A stretch of 64,000 bases of DNA from Pelecanus crispus (Eukaryota > Chordata > Aves > Pelecaniformes > Pelecanidae). The DNA is taken from the NCBI RefSeq assembly GCF_030463565.1, contig NC_134646.1, forward strand, positions 66,729,710 to 66,793,709, written 5' to 3'. The first letter of the stretch is position 1. Every line of letters starts with the position of its first letter. Position numbers and translations under genes: made by a program. Below the pieces are notes generated by a model. That model saw nothing but the letters and a program-made list of their open reading frames with translations. It was not told the origin of the DNA and did not search any database. Below are positions 54,201 through 64,000 of the stretch, one piece after another.

Positions 54201-57200
54201 TGAAGGATTTATGTTCCACTCCTGTGCAAATGTCCTTTACGGTGGCTCGCCATTTTTCAGAGGTTGCAGTGGATTTTTAAAATACGCCGTGAGTGCAAGG
54301 AGGCTCTGTGCAATTGCAGCACACCGAAAAGGCCCTGCTGAGCAAGAGCTTGTCCTGGCTTTCCAGAACAGTGCCATCACTGTCAAGGGGTTTTGAACCT
54401 CAGGAAGGAGGTGGGGCAGCCTCTCCTGGCTTGCTGGCAGCCTGAAGAGGAGGTGCAGAGTATCCGCGTACTGCCCAGAACAACCCTGATTACCAGACTG
54501 CTTCTCTTCCCCCAGCCTTTCCTCTCCAGCTTTGCCTTTTTTCTGATATTCCATTTAATGCCTGTGGCATTTATCTTTATAGTATAAATAATTATAAATA
54601 TATGAATATATACATATATTTCATATAATATAAATTATTGCCATTATTCATATTATTATTTAAATTTATTTAACTTTCCTTTTCTTTACTTAGTTCACTT
54701 CTTCATTGATTTTTACATTACCTTCATTTCCCGATTTTTTTTTTTTTTTTAGGTCACCCTTTTTTCTTTTAAAAAAAGTAGTAGCCCTGGTACCAGGTTG
54801 TCCTCACTTCATACTCCAAAGGACTGCCATTTCTCTGGGTTACCGGACATGAGCTGGTATGTTTGAAACTCTGAATATGACCTGCAAAAAAAATTACTCT
54901 TTCCACCCACCTTCCTGTGCTGAGAACTAGCTGTGGAAGACATTTCTGTCTTTCTCTAAAGGAAGACCAATGCTCATAAAACTGACTCTTGCTAAAGTCT
55001 TGCAGGCAAGTAGGTATTAAGGCGGGGTATATTCAGCACTAATAGTCTGATACCTGCGGAGAAGCCAACAATGGAATTTGCAGACCAAGAAATAGAGGAT
55101 AATGGTAAATGGTGTATGCTGAAATCCACGATTCAGCTACGTCTGGATGTTTCAGCAATAGCGAGTTATCTAATCGTTCTCTTTTCCATGTGTCTACAGG
55201 AAAAAAAGTAATTTGCAGAATGTTTGCAAAAAGGAAGAAACACTTTTGTACGTTGTTTCATTAATGACTTGCTTTCAAGTGCCAGTGAGTCTAACACGGA
55301 GCGTGTCCCAGCAGCATACGCAGTTGTGTCCCAGCAGCATACGCAGTTGTAGCGGTCGCGTCGGTAGCTGCAGCCAGACCCCCTGTCTGAAAGAAAAAAA
55401 TCCTGCCCCTCCTCAGCTGGTCAGAAGGAGAACCTCTGCCCCTGGTTGCCAGTTGCAAACCAGGGAGCAGAGTGAAGACTGGTAAAGCCTTACATACAGT
55501 CTCAGTTCCCTTCAGTCGCAGCTGAACAAGCGGTCTCAGGTAATGGTTGTGGTCGCCCTCCCGGCCAAGTGCGCAGAGCTCTTCTTCCTCCCAGCAAATC
55601 ACACCTCTGCCGTCTGGGGGGAACTGGGTGTGAGGGGCCTTTCTCTGGGGTTGTTTTTGGCCACGCAGCCAGTAACACCATTAGAGCTTCAATAAGTCAC
55701 GTCTCTCAGTTACCAGCGATCAGACCTTACAGAGAATAGGAAAACCCTGCTGACAAACAAGAATGACAAGGTTTTTTTGTGTACAAAGCAAAATCTCTGG
55801 ATGAAGAGCAGCTGGGGAGCACCCACACCAGATACCTGTATATATATCTCTGTTTAAATATATATCTCAAGCTGTGTCCTGCTGCACTTGCAGCACTGAT
55901 AGTGGCATTCAGTGCACCCTTAAATTAACTGGCTCCGTGTACAGAGTCTGGATACGCCAGGTCTGATAAAGATGGGAGCTTTGCTGGTGATCAGAGTGGC
56001 GTTCCCAGGGTAGCATCCCTTCGAGGCCAGGTTTGGTGACTCAGGAATCCGGCAAATTACTGCGTCCCAGCCCAAATGTCCCTCACCTCGCTGCAGTGTG
56101 TTCACTGGAGCGGTGTTTATGTGCACGGCCCGGTGAGCTGGCGCTGTGCGGCGGTGCCAGGTGCCGGTGAGGGTGTCAGGAGGCAGCTGGGCTCTCTGCT
56201 CTGCAGATTGAATTCGTGTCCCCAGGCAGCCTTGTAACGGCTGACACTATTGCTGGCATCTTCCACAAAGACACAACACTTTCTCATCCACACCTTGTGT
56301 GTGCAGTCAGGGTGCTGGTCACTTTGTGAAGGATTTTGGCTACATCTGAACTGCAGAACCCAGAGCGCTTGTCATCTCCTGCATCCCCATCTTGACTCTC
56401 TTGAGAAGAGACCTTGGCTCATAGCATTTTTCCTCTATTTCCCTGGAAGGCAAGCAAGGATGCGTAGGAGGAAGGGAGACGCTTTTATCTCATAAAACCT
56501 TTTATAAAGTCAGCATGCAGTTGTCTTCATCCAGGTACAGCTGTACCATGCAATATCTTGATGGCCACCTGGCTGCAATCGCTTTGCAGGGTTGATGGTG
56601 TATTTAGGGATGTGTCCTCAAGCGCTCGGGGGTCAAGATGCTCAAATATCAGCTCTTTCTTTAAATGCTGACGTGCAGTCAGGAGGAGCAGCATGCTCCT
56701 GGAATCGATACGTGCCTGTCGTTATTCCCCCAGTGCACAGGGCCGTGACTTGCGTGCAGCCGGGCACCCTGCAGAGGTGGCATCCTGGTGGGAGAGACCT
56801 GAACTGTGGCAGCCAGAAGAAAAATAAGGCAGCGGTCTTACCATTTATGCAGACTTCAGACGCCTGCAGTTCACACCGCGGCTCTGCGGGTGCGGCGGTG
56901 GCCCTGTGCGTGCAGCCACGGGAGCTCCCCGGCAGAGCGTGCGTCTGCAGCCTGGGCAGCCCTGGCACCGCTGTGCTGCCCCGTGGTTGTAAAATGCAGG
57001 TGATTTGTGAGAGGAAGGTAGGACTTGAGCTTCTAAAGTCCATCTCAGAAGCCCCTCCTACACGGGTCTCTTGCCTCACGCAACACACCCTGAGAGGATT
57101 AACCAGCAGAGGAATAATGTTTTTTGCTTTGTTCATTTTGTTCCTCTTCTGCTGGATGTTTGTGTCACGTGCCCGGTACCTGCATCGTTCCTTGCAGTCC

Positions 57201-59351
57201 GCCCGAGGAAAGGGAAAAAAGGAACGTGAACAGCTCCACTGAGACTTCCCCGCCTTTAGGTCTGATGGGGCTGCCCAGGAACCTGCTGAATTTGGAGACC
57301 GTAGCTTAAAGCACCAGTGACGATAATGCTGTTAATTAAAGTCTGTTAAAATACTTCTTTTTTTTTTTTTTTTGCCTAGATTCATTGAAGGAAACAAAAT
57401 TGAAACCATTTCAAGAAACGCATTTCGTGGCCTTCGAGATCTGACTCACCTGTAAGTTATTTAACACTTCATAGAGTAATGTGCACTTGAACAAAACTCT
57501 TCTGGGGGACCGCTGGTTTTCCTGCCACATAGAAAGTTTCCCTTCCCCTCCGTGCATCAGCTTCCTCCCGCTGTCAGTAACGTGCCTTCCACAAATTGAA
57601 AAATGGCCTTTAAAAAATTCCTGCTTGGGCAGCACTGTGGCATGTTTGGCTGCCTGCGCACACTCGCAGCTCGTGCTGGCGTGCGGCCGTGACCGGTGGA
57701 TGCTGCAGCGGTACCGCCGTGACACTACCGACTCGTGATTCCCATTCCCCTTTCTTTTCAGTATGCTCAGTGACTGCTCTGCGCGTTACGTTTGCACCTG
57801 GGCAATAAAAAGCTTTATATATTTTACTTTTACATGAGCTTCCAGCAATCTCCATTCTTGAATGAGAATAATTAATATGTGCCTGTTCCTCGTAACTATT
57901 AACAGCGCCAGTGGCTGGACAGTACCAGTTAATTAACAACCTGGAAGTGAGCTCAGGCTTAGTAAGAGTCAGCCAGATAAGAGATAGCAATGATACTAAG
58001 CTCTAACTTTCTTTTCTAGTTCTTTGGCCAATAACCATCTCAAAGCTCTGCCCAGGGATGTCTTCAGTGACTTAGATTCTTTAATTGAACTGTAAGTAAT
58101 GAGGATTTTTCTATTGAGTGCCTGCTTCTGTCACTCTGTTACTCTGAGTTTTATGTTCTGGGTTTGTGTGGTGCTGTTTCTGATACCTGCACAGAAAAGA
58201 AATGTGCATTTTGTTGTTCTAGCTTTTCTCATTTTAAAATTGTTTACTTGGTAGACTCCTCTAAAATAACTGCTATTTCTCAAACCACTGTTGCTTCTCG
58301 TACATAGCTTGCATTGCTGTACTTCTTTCTGATGTTTCATATAAATTGCTTTTTTTAGGGAGACAATGAATTTTAAATGTCTCTGAACATTTTTTCCTGT
58401 TATCGTTGCATGTATTCCTTGAGATTATTTTAGTAAAAGGCATTAATTTAAAAAAAAATGCTTTTTTTCTTGTTTTTGTGCAGCTGTAGCACATTGCTGG
58501 CTTACTGTCAGTGTTTTCTTGTATAACTGAGCTGCTAGTCAGCTTCCCCTATTTTTGGCCTGGCTCTCCCAAATAGCAAAGTATAATTGTAAGCCACAAA
58601 AATTGCCAGGGGATCGAAGAACAGGTACAGTGTTGAAATTGCACATACATTAGTAGGGGGAGGTTAAATTGAGTCCACATCAGCAGTGACTCTAAAAATA
58701 CAAGCCTTACATCTGTATTTTAATGTAACACAGAAGTGGTGCCAGCAAGGCCACTCCGTCAACCAGCGCTACTGGAGTAGTTTAGCGAAGGAATGGGATT
58801 CATCTGTGTCAGCGGTAGATGGTGGGATGGAGGCTTGCAGCAGACAACCACACTGTCAGGATTTGTTACGTCATAGTCCTAATCCTATGAAAACTTACAA
58901 ACGTGAGTGACTTCACGTGTGAATCACGGTGCTCTATTAGTCAGATTATACGTGGGCATATTTTCTAAATTGAAACTTTTTCAAGGACAACACTCAGTGA
59001 AGGAGAGTCCATAGTAAGAGAGTCTGAACAAAACTTAAGAAACTTCCCTGTTCTCAGTTAAAAACCAATTCAAGGCTACTCAGATATTTTTGAATTCAGC
59101 ATGTCAAGGTGATAACAGTTCTGTAGTATTCATATTGCTATCAACCTTTTCAAATATGTTTATTTCTGTGTGTTTTTTTAGAGATTTAAGGGGAAATAAA
59201 TTTGAGTGTGACTGCAAAGCCAAGTGGTTGTTTTTGTGGTTAAAGATGACAAATTCCACTGTTTCTGATGTCCTGTGTATTGGTCCAGCAGAATATCAGG
59301 ATAAGAAGTTAAATGATGTGACAAGTTTTGATTATGAATGCACCACTACAG
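51063..59351 (+). CDS. LGI2: Leucine-rich glioma-inactivated protein 2, N-terminal exons 1-6, 3' end outside window
   Basis: LGI proteins are secreted neuronal proteins that bind ADAM22/ADAM23/ADAM11 receptors at synapses. LGI2 truncation is a known cause of juvenile epilepsy in dogs. The exons are 51063-51244, 51341-51412, 54011-54082, 57380-57451, 58020-58091 and 59182-59351, giving about 213 codons with consistent phases. The start ATG has a good context (G at -3 and +4) and is followed by a hydrophobic signal peptide (FLWLCTAALLLL). A cysteine-rich LRRNT follows (CSPACSCWRESALC). Four 72-nt exons each encode one LRR unit. Exon 6 holds the LRRCT (ECDCKAKWLFLWLK … CIGPAEY … YECTTT). Potential N-glycosylation sites are NGT in exon 2 and NST in exon 6. 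The C-terminal EPTP β-propeller exons should lie beyond 64000. LGI2 rather than its paralogues is chosen from sequence recall and from its position next to SEPSECS. Confidence 0.96.
51245..51340 (+). other. LGI2: LGI2 intron 1 (96 bp)
   Basis: Short C-rich intron ending in CTTCCCCCAG. A stop codon lies in frame immediately at the donor (TTG TGA), so retention would truncate the protein. Confidence 0.92.
51341..51412 (+). CDS. LGI2: LGI2 exon 2 (LRR)
   Basis: 72 nt, encoding SLVNGTFSEVKDRMFSHLPS then LQL. Donor GTAAGT. Confidence 0.96.
51413..54010 (+). other. LGI2: LGI2 intron 2
   Basis: 2.6 kb. The first 700 bp or so remain GC-rich, with overlapping open frames on both strands at 51680-52180 that I attribute to composition. 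The later part is AT-rich, with a T17 run at 53835-53851. No additional exon was recognised. Confidence 0.88.
54011..54082 (+). CDS. LGI2: LGI2 exon 3 (LRR)
   Basis: 72 nt, encoding LLNSNSFTVIRDDAFAGLFH then LEY. Acceptor CGTTTTCAG, donor GTAAGT. Confidence 0.96.
54580..54670. repeat. AT-rich low-complexity stretch
   Basis: Nearly pure A/T with ATATATA-like and TTATTATT-like motifs. Confidence 0.8.
55303..55348. repeat. Perfect 2 x 23-bp tandem duplication
   Basis: The unit begins GTGTCCCAGCAGCATACGC. It occurs twice back to back without a mismatch. Confidence 0.95.
57380..57451 (+). CDS. LGI2: LGI2 exon 4 (LRR)
   Basis: 72 nt, encoding FIEGNKIETISRNAFRGLRD then LTH. The T-rich tract and TTGCCTAG precede it. 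Donor GTAAGT. Confidence 0.96.
57452..58019 (+). other. LGI2: LGI2 intron 4 (568 bp)
   Basis: No feature was recognised other than the acceptor tract CTTTTCTAG. Confidence 0.9.
58020..58091 (+). CDS. LGI2: LGI2 exon 5 (LRR)
   Basis: 72 nt, encoding SLANNHLKALPRDVFSDLDS then LIE. Donor GTAAGT. Confidence 0.96.
58092..59181 (+). other. LGI2: LGI2 intron 5 (1.09 kb)
   Basis: AT-rich intron ending in TGTTTTTTTAG. No other feature was recognised. Confidence 0.9.
59182..59351 (+). CDS. LGI2: LGI2 exon 6 (LRRCT)
   Basis: 170 nt, encoding DLRGNKFECDCKAKWLFLWL and on to FDYECTTT. It contains the LRRCT cysteines and the glycosylation site NST. The donor GTATTC is weaker than the GTAAGT of the preceding exons. 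Confidence 0.96.
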
Positions 59352-62300
59352 GTATTCAGAATGTATATTTCTAAGCACACTACAAATGGTTAAATATCAG
59401 AAGTTTAGACTATACCCTTTTGCTTCTGTGAGCATGACCTGGGGGGAGGAAAGGGTTACATACAAAGCACTCTCGAGTACTAGAGCAAGCATAAAATGGG
59501 AAAATTACATTTCGAAGCCAAAGTAAGTAGCGAGTTTTTATTTGGATTAAGTGATAATGGGAGAGGAGCTCTGAGTATTCATATTCCAAAAGACTTGATT
59601 ATGACTCACTTTGTGACTTAATTTTCATCACAGAATGCTTTCTATTATCTGGAATAAGGCCATATAGTTATGGCAGATGAGCTTCCCAAAATCTCTGTAT
59701 TTCACAGAAAGCAATGAAAAGAAATTCAAATAATGTGGCTATATCTGTTATCTTTATTCAATAGGCCACAGTTTAATAGCATCAAATGTGGCGGCAATAC
59801 TGCCAGCAGTTCTTCATGGAACTCCATTAAGTTGGAGAAAAATGTCCAATAATATTCTGACTACTGTCTTGTTTAGGATCTTGATTTTTATTTCAGGGAA
59901 TGTAAAGCATGCTGAAGGAAGTGAAGAGAAACTTGCATGTGGTTATGCTTATATTTTATGACCGAACAGCTGCAGTTACCTATCTTTAAATGTAGTCACA
60001 TCATATAACTGAGAATATCAGCTGCGAGTATTGTTTTTCATCTTTCATGTATACGATGTCAGCACTCTGCCTTTTTTCTGTACAGCAATATCAGAGGCAT
60101 TCGAGCTCTCACCTGTCATCAAGGCAGTCATCACCATTAAGAGACAATAGAAAAGTTGATTACTAGTAATGTAAAATAAAGTTTCAGCACAAGGTATGAA
60201 AGGTAATCCAAGGGCAGTATGTAAAGGAAAAGAGAAGGAACTCAGAATTCAAGAATATGTCAGAAGAGCAGCAGAGGTAAAGCATGATTATCTGCTACAT
60301 AAAAGGATGTCAAAACCAGGAGAGCAATGTAGCTTAGAACGGTACCAAAGTTACGTTCCTGTGTCTGCCAAATCGCTGAGATGCAAAAGTACAAAGTGAA
60401 AGCAGGCTTTATTTCATTTCAATCTGGTTTGAGCAATTGCACAGCACTAACAGTGTGCAAGAACAAGTCTTACCTACCTGGTCCTCAGACCTATACTGAC
60501 CAACCTGCCCTCTGTCATCTCGTTGTACCTAGAAACCCAACTATAAAGTTCCTACAGGCAAAATTCACCCTTAATGTTAGTCCCTTTGTCTGCTGTAAGC
60601 GAAATTACACCAAGCATCTAATTTCACATGCCGCAGAGTTTGCGGGGGAGCTGAGGCATTATGAGGTGCAAGGATTGCCCAGCTGAATATTTGTTCAAAT
60701 GCCATCAGAGAAGTGCTCTCGCAGCACAGCACATAGCTGTAATACCCTCTTCAGGTGGTAAAGGACGTTTTCAAACCAGCCATCCTCTGGCTGCTGTGAG
60801 GGAAGGCTCTGTGCCTAACCCGGCGGGCCTGGGGGTAGGCAGCAGCAGGCTTCTCGGAGCTCCAGCGCGTAGGGAAGGTGGAGGGTGCAGAAGACGTGGA
60901 GCCCTGGCATCCTTACAGAGTGTCCGAGAGGGACAGACTGCATGCAGAAATGACCCGTAAGAGACAAAACAGAGATAAGTAGAATAGAAATGCAAATCTT
61001 CAGGAATGTGTCACCTCTGAGACAGCATCATGTCCCCTGCACTGAAGTGGAAGTTACATTGCTCGAGCTGTAACCCTCCGGTGGCCTTGGTGGTCTGCGG
61101 TGTCAGGCCACAGCTGCTTTTTCCTTCTCTGCCATTGCCTCCCCCAGATCCAAAGGGAGCATAAACATGCCCGTATTCATTCCTTGAGGAGTAGTTAGTC
61201 ACAGGCTCAGGCTTGTACCACATTTTGAAGTAAAGCACCATACCCTGTAGGTGTATTCTCCTTTCCCACTCAGTGACGGGCAACGCTCTGCAAACCTCTT
61301 CCATTCATGTTAGTCTTTAGTATTGTCTTTCCCTCCTTTGCCAGGTGTGATCAGAGTCTGCATCACTTCCACTTTCTGGTACTCTGTGTCGAGCATGACT
61401 GGACGCAGGATGTGGTAACAAAGCAGTTTGCTTGGTAAAACATGCATCTCAGTGGTTCCACCAGTTCATTGTGTCCTCTGACCTGCTACAATGGTAATGG
61501 GAGGAGAGATGTAAAGAGGTGCTGCCATATTGAATAAAAAGCCAAAGAACAAAATGCTTCTATCACTTATTCACAGAGAAAGTGGTCCACAGTGTCAGTG
61601 ATCTGCACTTTTAATTCTTTTCGTGATAGCATCTCTTTTTTCCATTTCTCATGGCTTGCATCATAGAAGCAGGTTAAGCCATTTCACTTCGTTTCTTGTC
61701 TTTCTCCCGCAACAGTATGTGAGGGGGCTGTGCTGTGGCTGTAAGCACGGCAGGGGAACATGTACTTACTTTCAGGAGACTGGAAAATGGGCCTCGCACT
61801 CCCACAGTCACTGGAAACGGGCTGTGCGCGTGCCTGGGACAGGCTTTGCCCAGACCTGCTGGCAGGGATCATCTCGCTGAGCTTTGAAAGCTCGGTTTCC
61901 CCTTTCTTTGCCTAGCTGGGACTGTCTTCTGGAGGTGTCCTTCTCTTTCCCCGCTGGTTGGAAGGAAAGTGGTTTGCAAATTAAGAGTTACCTGCTCTGT
62001 ACTCGCTCCTGTGCTGGAGGTCACCCATGCCACCATGGTGGGACACAGGAAGGGATGGCTGACACTCCCTGAGAGCACCCCAGGTCCTGAGTAGCCTCAC
62101 CTAGAGCAGAAGTCTCCACCATGGAGAAGAAGGGCCGTGAGGAGAGGGGAACAACTGGTGGCCGAGTCGCGGGATACAGTTTAGGAGCTGCTGCCCGAAC
62201 AGGTCATCGCTCCCCTTTCTCTTCAGCGTCCTCCAGCGTTCTCTGCGCGATTCCTCTCTGCTCTGCCAGCATCAGCGCTCCTGCGTGCTGGGATCAGCCA

Positions 62301-64000
62301 GCGCAGAGGCTGCCAGGAGGGAAATCGGCCCAACAACAAGAGCGTTGGGCCCCTCATCCGTGACGGCGTGTGCTATTCAACAGCCAAAGGAATGGAGGCA
62401 GAGCAGGTGGCTGGGGAATGGGGGGAACCACCCCAGCCCTCAGCCGGCAGAACGCAGTGTCAAAACCATGTGTCTTGAGCCAGAGAGAGTATCGGGGGGC
62501 ACGGGGGTGAGAGGGAGACAGCGACAGCCCGTGCAGCCAGCAGCACGGGGGGGAAGCGAGGGCCGCCATCCTCTTCCCTCTCCCATGCAGGCTGATCCAG
62601 CTTAAAAGAGAAAAATGTTGGGAAACATCCCCCTCCAACTCTGTATTTACTGTATGGTCTCTTTCTAGCATTAAAGCAAGGCATGTGGACCTGCCTGTAA
62701 AACTAAATCAAGCCCCTAAGACCTACATTTTTAGCAAGCCTGATGTGGCAGCATCTCTTTACTGTGTAACCCTGTTCCATGTTAGAGTCTGATATTTCCA
62801 ACTGGTGCTAAAAACGTTTATTGCTTTTTATTGATTACGACTGATTTTGTTACCCATTTTTACTCATCGAGTGACATAAAGAGCCCAATGACAGGTACAA
62901 GTAAAAATAGCTGCGTTAACACTGAATCATTTCTGAATGAGCAGTGGGTTCTAACACACAGACTGGTTTGTTTTAATTCACAGATTCCCTCAAAGTGTTT
63001 CACAACTGTTCAGATTTCAACAGGTGTCTTTTTTCAGCATTAGTTTTTGGGTTTTTTTTTTTCTGAAGATTTAAAAAATGTTTTGATTTTCTGTGACTGT
63101 ATCTGCTATTGTTCCATCCTTAGCTACCTTTGATGATTTATCACTTACTTTTACTTTCTGCATATGTCAGTGTCAGTTTTCTCCAGTCCTTTTATTTTCC
63201 CAGTGAGAATGAAGATAACTTTCTTGTTTTCCTACCAGCATTTATGAATCAAGCCCAAACTCTATTTATAATAGTCCCTCAAAGAATGGGGACTGTCATT
63301 TCTTTTGCAGCTGTAGAATCTGCTCTGTTTGTTTAATGGTAGTCATCTATCTTTATTCTCCAGAAGTGTAACTCCTCAAGGGCAAGGCTTTCAAGCATGC
63401 AGAGACAGAGAGTTCTTCATTCAAAACCAATTATTTCATAATGCACCAAAATGAGGGATTCGAGTGAGGACTTAATTACCATTTCACCAAAATCCCTGAA
63501 TGCTCAGGCCCTTCCAACGTAGGAGTGCGTGGTGAAAGCATCTAGCAAATGGAGCTTGAAACAGAGCGGTGTGTGGTTCTGCAGAGAAACTCCATTGTAG
63601 TGGAAGATGCATTTCCTTTTCCATAGATCTATATCCATACATCACTTCAGCACAGGCCTTCTGCCACATTCTAGGCCCAAGTGCTGGCTTTTCTTTGTCA
63701 GCTCTGCTCTACTGGTTTCTTTTTCTGGTAATAATGACCTTGCCCAGCTGTCAGGCCAAAGATCAAATTCAGACCCAAGTCTCCTCGCTTTGCCCCAGGT
63801 TGGCTCTATGCTGACTGCTGTCTTGGCCCGGGGTGAATTTGAGAGTTAAATCTACAAAGGCACTTGGATTTTGAGAAGAAATCTTGGATTTTGCAGTTAC
63901 ACTCTTAGTCTTTACAGGTTGCTCCAACTCCTCGGTCTTAGTATCTAGAATAAGTTTTCCACTGGACAGTAATTTGCAGGTTGGTTGTATTTTATGCCTA
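59352..64000 (+). other. LGI2: LGI2 intron 6, incomplete
   Basis: At least 4.6 kb. It was searched for the next exon, which should start with a FVVHQTLPYQ-like segment, and that exon was not found, so the rest of the gene lies downstream. The stretch is GC-richer at 61880-62600, with chance open frames on both strands. An AATAAA hexamer lies at 60175-60180. Confidence 0.85.
60175..60180 (+). terminator. LGI2: Candidate intronic polyadenylation hexamer
   Basis: AATAAA about 0.8 kb after exon 6, on the sense strand. It is relevant only if the exon 6 donor is skipped. Confidence 0.2.

Larger units (their letters stand above)
54083..57379 (+). other. LGI2: LGI2 intron 3
   Basis: 3.3 kb. It has an AT-rich low-complexity stretch at about 54580-54670, a T run near 54737, a perfect 23-bp tandem duplication (55303-55348), and a GC-rich middle (56600-57240) with chance open frames on both strands. 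It ends in a T-rich acceptor tract. Confidence 0.88.

Noticed and set aside
56592..57242. 216-codon + strand frame in LGI2 intron 3
   Set aside because: No recognisable domain, a minus-strand frame of similar length overlaps it, and the composition explains the openness.
62831..62900. TDFVTHF-like frame resembling the start of LGI2 exon 7
   Set aside because: It has no acceptor AG at the right place and the similarity stops after a few residues.

Overview
The window is vertebrate nuclear DNA, almost certainly from a bird. Coding exons are short and widely spaced, with GT–AG introns. The dominant interspersed repeats are 5'-truncated CR1 LINEs ending in the ATAGAATC-type octamer tail. AT-rich introns contrast with one GC-rich CpG-island promoter. 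The two genes and their shared orientation match the SEPSECS–LGI2 neighbourhood of human 4p15, read on the strand of the genes.

Layout. Positions 1-21982 hold the 3' nine coding exons of SEPSECS on the + strand. By counting against the 11-exon human gene these are exons 3-11, so exons 1-2 lie before the window. A probable 3' UTR runs to about 23.98 kb. From about 24 kb to 50.8 kb there is no recognisable protein-coding gene. This stretch carries CpG-rich patches, segments that look like candidate conserved non-coding elements, one possible 72-nt exon, and several CR1 insertions. One CR1 is nested inside another, and one CR1-containing unit of about 460 bp is tandemly duplicated. From about 50.8 kb there is a CpG island with a perfect 35-bp palindrome, then LGI2 coding exons 1-6 on the + strand (51063-59351). 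The EPTP-repeat exons of LGI2 lie beyond 64000.

Function. SEPSECS makes selenocysteinyl-tRNA from phosphoseryl-tRNA(Sec), a housekeeping step in selenoprotein synthesis. LGI2 is a secreted leucine-rich-repeat/EPTP synaptic protein. They are neighbours by conserved synteny and I see no functional link between them.

I found no previously undescribed system. The observations most worth checking are the palindrome and upstream ORFs at the LGI2 promoter, the stop-free in-frame SEPSECS intron, a possible LRR-only LGI2 isoform, the SEPSECS C-terminal tail, and the CR1 structures. Subfamily names, conservation and expression could not be tested here.
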